A stretch of 64,000 nucleotides of DNA from Ectocarpus siliculosus. Taxonomy: Eukaryota; Sar; Phaeophyceae; Ectocarpales; Ectocarpaceae. A program made the position numbers and the translations under genes. The notes under the pieces were generated by a model that was given only the letters and a program-made list of their open reading frames with translations, was not told where the DNA came from and did no database searches. The DNA is taken from contig FN648501.1 of the NCBI GenBank assembly GCA_000310025.1, forward strand, positions 62,001 to 126,000, in the 5' to 3' direction. Positions 59,801 to 64,000 of the stretch are shown piece after piece. Position 1 is the stretch's first letter. Each line of letters starts with the position of its first letter.

Positions 59801-62800
59801 TGTTTTCAGGGTTCGGAGGCGTTACCGTAGGGCCGAAGGAGGACAAGCTCGGGATTCGTGCTTCGTCCACGTGCCCCGTGACCTTCAGCGGCTGCGAGGT
59901 GCCCGCGACGAACGTCCTCGGCGAAGTGAGAACGTGCTTTTCTTTGTTTCTAAGTCATCTCCGATCAAAAACGCTTTCAAATAAGGGGTTGGGTCGGGTG
60001 TGTTGGGGTTGACCTGAGTCGTCGGTATCACTAGCATTAACGCATCAGGCTGTTGCGAGCTGTTTGTGTCGATTGCTGGCGGTTCCTCAAGCATCGGTGA
60101 TGAAAGCATCGGTGACGCAACCTTGCTCTTCTTCCGCTATTTTTTAGTTATTCCGAAAACGTGGGACGAGGGGATGGATGCAATGAATCGTGGCTTTGCA
60201 CAAATAAAATATCGGTCTCCATCGGAAGGAACTGCTTGCACCTCGATAAGACCAGATGAGTTTTGCCGTCGAAGCCATCAGGAATGACGCAACATGCCAT
60301 AAACACTCCTGAAAAAACAAAACCCACTTGCTCTAGGGCCTCGGCATGTGGTGCATACTACCGCATGTCTTGTTCCTTTTTTTGGTCTTGGCATGCAGCA
60401 CATACTACAGCGGTATTCGAAAAATGGGTGGTACGAATCGACCTCTCCGTTTTCTCAATCGCTCGTGTGTGTTTTTTCTGCAGGTGGGGCAAGGCTACAG
60501 GTACGCGATCGAGATCTTGAACGAGGGCCGCATAGGCATCGGCGCACAGATGGCCGGCCTCGCCGACGGCTGCCTGTCGGCCACGGTGCCGTACCTCTTC
60601 GAGCGCAAGCAGTTCGGCGGCTTCGTCGGGGACTTCCAGGGCATGCAGCACCAGGTCGCGCAAGCGGCCACGGAGGTCGAGGCTGCCTCGTGAGTCGCCC
60701 TTTCAACGAAAATCACTTGGGTTTAGTATGCACAGGAAGAAATGCCGCTTGCCCCCCATGTAGCACGCACACGGTACAGCAGTAGTTCGCCAGTTGTCGT
60801 GCGTACGTGTGTGTTCTTGGGGTTCCGCTTGAAGGACAACGCGCGGCACCAAAGCCGTGCTATTGTTGCGGCCACGGGGGGATCGAGATACACCCCAGCA
60901 GCCCGCAACCAGAAGAAAACTACTCTACGCCCGTACGCGTGCTCACGACTCTCTTCGCCGTGACCGTGGTTGGGCAAGAACGAAGTAGCCTCTATTCTGG
61001 TTGGAACCAAGCAAGATGTGCGTTTGGTAAGCTTCGCGCCTGATAGGTGTACACAGCACGCCATGTTCCACGCTGGTGGTGGACGTGGAAGTCGAAGCCA
61101 ACAGGATGGCCCGACAGTGAAGAGCAACTTACCAGCTATGTACAACTAAGGGCAACGAGTGCTGGCCGGAAAATCGAGCGAAACAGACAGTGCAGTCCGA
61201 ACCTCGGTCTCTGGCGACGGCTTCTGCCTAGGATAGATGGGACTCTCGCTATCTCTCCATATCACCCCAACGTTTCTCGAAACATCGAGCAACATCAGCT
61301 GCGCCGGTGCTCGATTCACGGTACCGGCGAAACACGGCCGACAGGCCCACAACCAACCCTACACAGACTCTCCCCTACACACCCCATGTTTCTGCGATTC
61401 TCGACATGTTCATCCCGGAAGCGATGGTCTTGCGGTCTGTGAGCACTACGGCCATGCACAAAACTGCGAACCCCCCCCCCCCGCTCTCCTACGTTACGTA
61501 TGGTGCCTCCGAATGTTGACGGTGCCTCTATTTGGAGTAGGAAGAGTGGCTGTCCACGCTTGTTGGGACGCGCGGGAAGCGGTCAAAATATCAAGAAAAC
61601 TACAAGGCCTCCCTCCGGAGTGGGGTAAAACTAACACCCTCCCCCTCGGCTTGTTGCTACTTTAGGGCCTTGTATCGGTCAGCGGCACGGATGAAGGAAG
61701 CGGGTCAGCCCTTCGTCAAGGAAGCAGCCATGTCGAAGCTCTACACTTCGCAGGTGAGGGCTGGGCAAGGGGGGCGGTTGGGGTGGAACAAGTCCGTGTG
61801 TGCGGACTGGGGTTCTTGGTTTTTCGACTGTTGACCGAGCTTGTCGGATCACCCGGAACCGGCACCCCTATGTTGATAGTTGTCACCTAATTTTCAGAGC
61901 CACCCTTGTCGGAACACGGTGTGCTTGATGCGTGGCCAACCCTTGGTATCGCCAATGGTTTGTAGGGGGGGATGATACGTACCATGCCTAGCAACCGCAA
62001 GTGAGAGGCTTTCCTGTGCAGGATCGCACACAACAAAATCAGTCCACACCCAGTAGGGGAAGTAGAGGAGCGACGGTTTCCTTCACCAACCCACCGGAGT
62101 AGATCAAAGGCGCATCAACAACGTCTCGTTTGTTCCTAACATGGCCAAGGGTATGTTAATGTGCTCAATCCCGACAGGTGGCTGAGAGGACTGCTTCCAA
62201 GTGCGTCGAATGGCTGGGCGGTGTGGGGGTGAGTTTCGGCTGCTCGCTTAGTAGATTGACCCCTCTCAAAAAAACTGAAAGGCTGGGTTATGATTCATCC
62301 TTTTGCACAAGAGGCTACTGAATGATGCTGCCGCACCTACGGTTGTTCGCTTAACTGGGCGAGGTATGGGACTGACTCAATGATTCATTCCCACACCAAG
62401 GGTCACCGTGCAGGGCCATGACGTGAGCGGAGAGCTTCGCGTTGCAACACTCTCGAAAGCTACACACCGTCAGTACCTTCGCGAAAGGGAGGTTCGAGCT
62501 AACGAATCGCTTGCCTTATTTTGTAATGAATCACTTGCCTTATGTAAATAATCGCTTACCTTGTTCAGTCTGCGGCTATTTTCCCGCTCTCTCTTGCCGC
62601 CTACTCCGCTCTTTCATCGTTGCGATACTGGTGGTGGTGGTGGTGGTGGTGGCGGCGGTGGTTTGCTTCATGGGGGGGGGATTGCGGTGCGGCGGTGTTG
62701 TTGTGGTCTCCACGTACGTGCATAGTTCACCAAGGCGTTCCTGGCTGAAAAGTTCTACCGAGACTGCAAAATCGGAGCGATCTATGAGGTACGTTTCAAC

Positions 62801-63178
62801 CCATCATCACCTTTCCCTCAGTAATCGTTCTGCTCCACGTTGTCGGTTACAAGGTTGCAAATCCATCCATCGATGCCTCCCCACGCAATGGATCACCCCG
62901 TACGCTGCTAGTCTTTCTCTGTTGCTTGTGTCATCATCACCTTTCCCTCAGGTTTCATTCTGCTCCATATTGATTGGTTACAAGGTTGCGAATCCATCCA
63001 TCGATGCCTCCCCACGCATTGGATCACCCCGTATCGCTGCTATTCTTTCTCTGTTGCTTATGTGTTTGGTTCCAAACCGATGAACGAACCACTCTGTCGA
63101 TTCGCCGATCACAACAAGTGGCATTTTTCTTGCACCTTTTGTCCTGCCCGTCCGTCTGTGTGCCTCTCTCTCTCTCTC

Positions 63179-63249
<71 letters not shown>

Positions 63250-63355
63250 CTCTTTCTACCCTCTCTTTTTCGCATCACACTTGCATTCACAGGGCACCTC
63301 CAACATCCAGCTGTCGACTATCGCAAAAATCCTTCGGAAGGACTACGCACGGTGA
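56804..63355 (+). CDS. ACADSB: Mitochondrial short/branched-chain acyl-CoA dehydrogenase
   Basis: FAD enzyme that oxidises short branched acyl-CoAs (2-methylbutyryl- and isobutyryl-CoA) in isoleucine/valine and fatty acid breakdown, passing electrons to ETF. Eleven exons with consistent phases: 56804-57077, 57663-57797, 58080-58194, 58487-58646, 58958-59069, 59810-59925, 60484-60689, 61666-61753, 62178-62228, 62726-62788, 63293-63355; 460 residues. The first ~80 residues are Ala/Thr/Arg-rich without acidic clusters, like a mitochondrial presequence, ending at the typical [12 protein letters not shown]. Family motifs: [11 protein letters not shown] (about 198-208, FAD and substrate binding), [48 protein letters not shown], and EWLGGVGF followed by IYEG. 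The Glu of IYEG (residue 440) is the catalytic base; intron 10 separates its codon from the Gly. The branched-chain subtype over plain short-chain is inferred from the overall match. Confidence 0.93.
62630..62662 (+). repeat. (GGT)n microsatellite
   Basis: GGT/GCG triplet run in intron 9 of the acyl-CoA dehydrogenase gene, less than 70 bp before the next exon. Confidence 0.75.
62802..63061 (+). repeat. 130-bp tandem duplication in intron 10
   Basis: Two copies starting CATCATCACCTTTCCCTCAG-like at 62802 and 62932, sharing ATCCATCCATCGATGCCTCC and TTTCTCTGTTGCTT; about 10% diverged. A second CCTCAG in copy two could act as a cryptic acceptor. Confidence 0.85.
63163..63242 (+). repeat. (TC)n microsatellite
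   Basis: A TC run of about 80 nt, interrupted once by GTGTGTG, serving as an extended pyrimidine tract 50 bp before the last exon of the acyl-CoA dehydrogenase gene. Confidence 0.9.
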
Positions 63356-63887
63356 TAGCATACACAGCAGTATGCGTACTACGTCGTTTGTTCATATGTA
63401 GGCGACGCAATAAACCACCCCGCTGGAACGATTGATCGCTTAATTGCCTTTCTGCAAAGAGAAAGAAGATGACGATATGTCAGTAGAGTACGACAATGCT
63501 CTTGTATTGTGTTGAAACGGCAATTTTCAGTGCTGTTCAATTGAGGTCGTGCGTCGTGGTGAGCTCGACGGGGGCGTCACGGGGAGTAAGTATCATTACG
63601 TGTTGCTCCATTAGTTTCCTCCAGCTTCCACCGAACAGGAGCAGGCACGCTACTACTGCTGTAAATAGGCGAATTGTACCAGCCTGGTGGATACGCAAGT
63701 AGCATCGCCTTCATGCAGGGAAAAAACGAGATTTAGTGATCCAGGGCTCCTCGTCGATTGTGCAACGTGGGCCGTTTTCGGCAGTGCGCAGCCACATACC
63801 GCTGCAATCCTTCGTGAACGAAGGATCGACCCAAAAATCTCGTCCTCCGCATCAACACGTACGTGTTAAGGAGGATCCGATTCGCAG
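63356..63887. other. 3' flank of the acyl-CoA dehydrogenase gene
   Basis: Contains CAGCAGTA and CTACTGCTGTA motifs near 63,368 and 63,651. No gene recognised. Confidence 0.4.
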
Positions 63888-64000
63888 GGTATCAGTCGAT
63901 TGACTTTTACCAGAATCGGTACACCTTCGCACATGGCGTCAGCAGGATACTGGTTCCAATCTCCTTGGGTGCACATTTTTTCGGACATTTTCCCATGGAC
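63888..64000 (+). CDS. Possible exon of an unidentified gene, cut by the window edge
   Basis: A TTCGCAG acceptor is followed by two bases and 37 open codons to the window end, reading YQSIDFYQNRYTFAHGVSRI and then LVPISLGAHFFGHFPMD. The composition is protein-like with aromatic and hydrophobic spacing, but I do not recognise the family. Other frames of the same stretch are also open, so this rests on the acceptor and on composition only. Confidence 0.28.

Overview
The window looks like nuclear DNA of a brown alga (Phaeophyceae, Ectocarpus-like). This is inferred from intron-rich genes with GT-AG introns of about 200-1700 bp, GC-rich exons, a dispersed CTACTGCTGTAG-type motif from 32.7 kb onward, and the gene content. 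It is eukaryotic: no operons, ribosome binding sites or CRISPR arrays are present. Gene models were built by hand from splice sites, reading-frame phase and protein similarity recalled from known families; no transcript or database evidence was available.

Layout. (1) 1-30,664, plus strand: one very large gene that is open at its 5' end. Its first part is a tandem array of 61 units of about 345 bp. Sixty of them carry an intact 51-54 nt mini-exon, phase 1 on both sides, encoding a variant of PTPGPTPSPTTASPTPG. Next come four modules, each a 75 nt exon plus a 246-306 nt Pro/Thr/Ala-rich exon. Ten more exons then encode a membrane domain with about nine hydrophobic segments. All 78 exons join in one frame, giving about 2,070 residues inside the window. 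(2) 32,844-34,289: a non-autonomous hAT-type transposon with a perfect 15-bp terminal inverted repeat and an 8-bp target duplication. (3) 36,113-39,669, plus: a two-exon F-box gene. (4) 41,811-42,421: a Tc1/mariner-like MITE. (5) 43.4-44.2 kb, minus: a possible degenerate coding region. (6) 45,899-51,307, plus: deoxyhypusine hydroxylase, eight exons with all four His-Glu metal-ligand pairs. (7) 53.2-55.5 kb: tandem duplications, a frameshifted minus-strand ORF and an unassigned minus-strand exon. (8) 56,804-63,355, plus: a mitochondrial short/branched-chain acyl-CoA dehydrogenase, eleven exons, complete. (9) A possible partial exon at the right edge.

The genes are not functionally linked: DOHH acts in eIF5A hypusination, the acyl-CoA dehydrogenase in mitochondrial branched-chain amino acid and fatty acid catabolism, and the F-box protein probably in ubiquitin ligase substrate choice. 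The standout is the giant gene: an extendable, frame-neutral mini-exon array coding for a mucin- or arabinogalactan-like stalk on a polytopic membrane protein. Its left third is nearly homogeneous and its right two thirds diverged, as expected if it is still expanding and contracting.
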